DNA from: a virus | Length of the DNA stretch: 20,752 nucleotides | Reading direction: 5' to 3' (one strand) | IMG/VR virus record: IMGVR_UViG_3300032282_002562 | Location: 1 to 20,752 of that record | Shown here: piece after piece, positions 20,598 through 20,752 of the stretch | Layout: every line of letters starts with the position of its first letter | Position numbering within the stretch: the first letter of the stretch is position 1 | Position numbers and translations under genes: made by a program | Notes under the pieces: generated by a model | Database searches by the model: none | What the model was told of the DNA's origin: nothing | The model's input: only the letters and a program-made list of their open reading frames with translations

Positions 20598-20752
20598 TAG
20601 TATTTCCTCCTAGTTCTGTCACTGTTATAGTTGTTTGCGGATCTGGAGCTCGCTCTGGTTCCGGAACAAACGAATTACTCTCGGGCACATAGTTATCCCA
20701 GAGGTTAGGATCATTTGCAAATTCTGAAACGGCGCGGAAGCCGACATCTGGA
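20587..20752 (-). CDS. Partial protein of unknown function (C-terminus only)
   Basis: The last 54 codons of a gene that enters from the right edge and stops at TAG 20589-20587. The visible part begins PDVGFRAVSEFANDPNLWDN and ends in a Pro/Glu/Thr-rich tail, TITVTELGGNTNAQ. The GFR near the end of a globular part is reminiscent of the C-terminal GFR of formylglycine-generating-enzyme (FGE-sulfatase) or C-type lectin folds, which occur in phage tail proteins, but this is weak evidence. The stop overlaps the cupin start, and the cupin ribosome site lies within this gene. Confidence 0.6.
   Translation of the reverse strand, partial: PDVGFRAVSEFANDPNLWDNYVPESNSFVPEPERAPDPQTTITVTELGGNTNAQ

Noticed and set aside
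20587-20752. Diversity-generating retroelement target, suggested by the GFR ending of the partial gene.
   Set aside because: No reverse transcriptase or template repeat is visible, and only 54 codons can be seen.
1-20752. tRNA genes, integrase or attachment sites, and insertion elements.
   Set aside because: I saw no tRNA cloverleaf sequences, no transposase or integrase motifs and no terminal inverted repeats in the window.

Overview
The window is a piece of a T4-like myovirus genome (tailed dsDNA phage). Every convincing gene lies on the minus strand, so the biological reading direction is from base 20752 down to base 1. The gene order 13-14-15-16-17-18-19-20-67 is the T4 head-neck-tail late block. 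The sequences resemble the marine T4-like group (cyanophages and pelagiphages) more than enteric T4. The DNA is AT-rich (20 of 60 bases are G+C in the sampled row 1501-1560), which suits a low-GC marine host, but the window does not identify the host.

Read in transcription order. (1) 20752-18748 is an accessory block: the end of an unidentified gene, a cupin, a TusA-like sulfur carrier, a 2OG-Fe(II) oxygenase and a class I methyltransferase. (2) 18721-13185 is the host-recognition block: a small adhesin-like protein, a 664-residue repeat-containing tail fibre with higher GC, a tail-fibre assembly chaperone, a 527-residue fibre with 36-residue repeats, and a Tyr/Pro-rich appendage protein. (3) 13161-10214 is a tightly coupled five-gene run: a prolyl-4-hydroxylase-like oxygenase, two tandem paralogues of a domain of unknown function, a second 2OG-Fe(II) oxygenase, and a small conserved protein. 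(4) 10173-1152 is the structural and packaging core: neck proteins 13 and 14, tail terminator 15, terminase 16 and 17, sheath 18, tube 19 and portal 20. (5) 1146-1 holds prohead core protein 67, a zinc-ribbon protein in the gene 68 position, and the start of a further small gene.

T4-type late promoter boxes (TATAAATA or AATAAATA) precede genes 13, 18 and 19 and three tail-fibre or appendage genes. Several of them overlap the stop codon of the gene before. No RNA genes, CRISPR arrays, insertion elements or integration genes were seen, and no stretch of more than about 300 bases lacks a gene.

The points most worth a second look are these. Genes 14 and 15 lack ordinary start codons: gene 14 looks frameshifted at a run of six G, and gene 15 appears to start at ATT behind a good ribosome site. 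The phage carries a TusA-like sulfur carrier beside a cupin. Three 2OG-Fe(II) oxygenases flank fibre genes, one of them directly after a protein with about 13 Tyr-x-Pro motifs, which suggests enzymatic hydroxylation of virion appendages.
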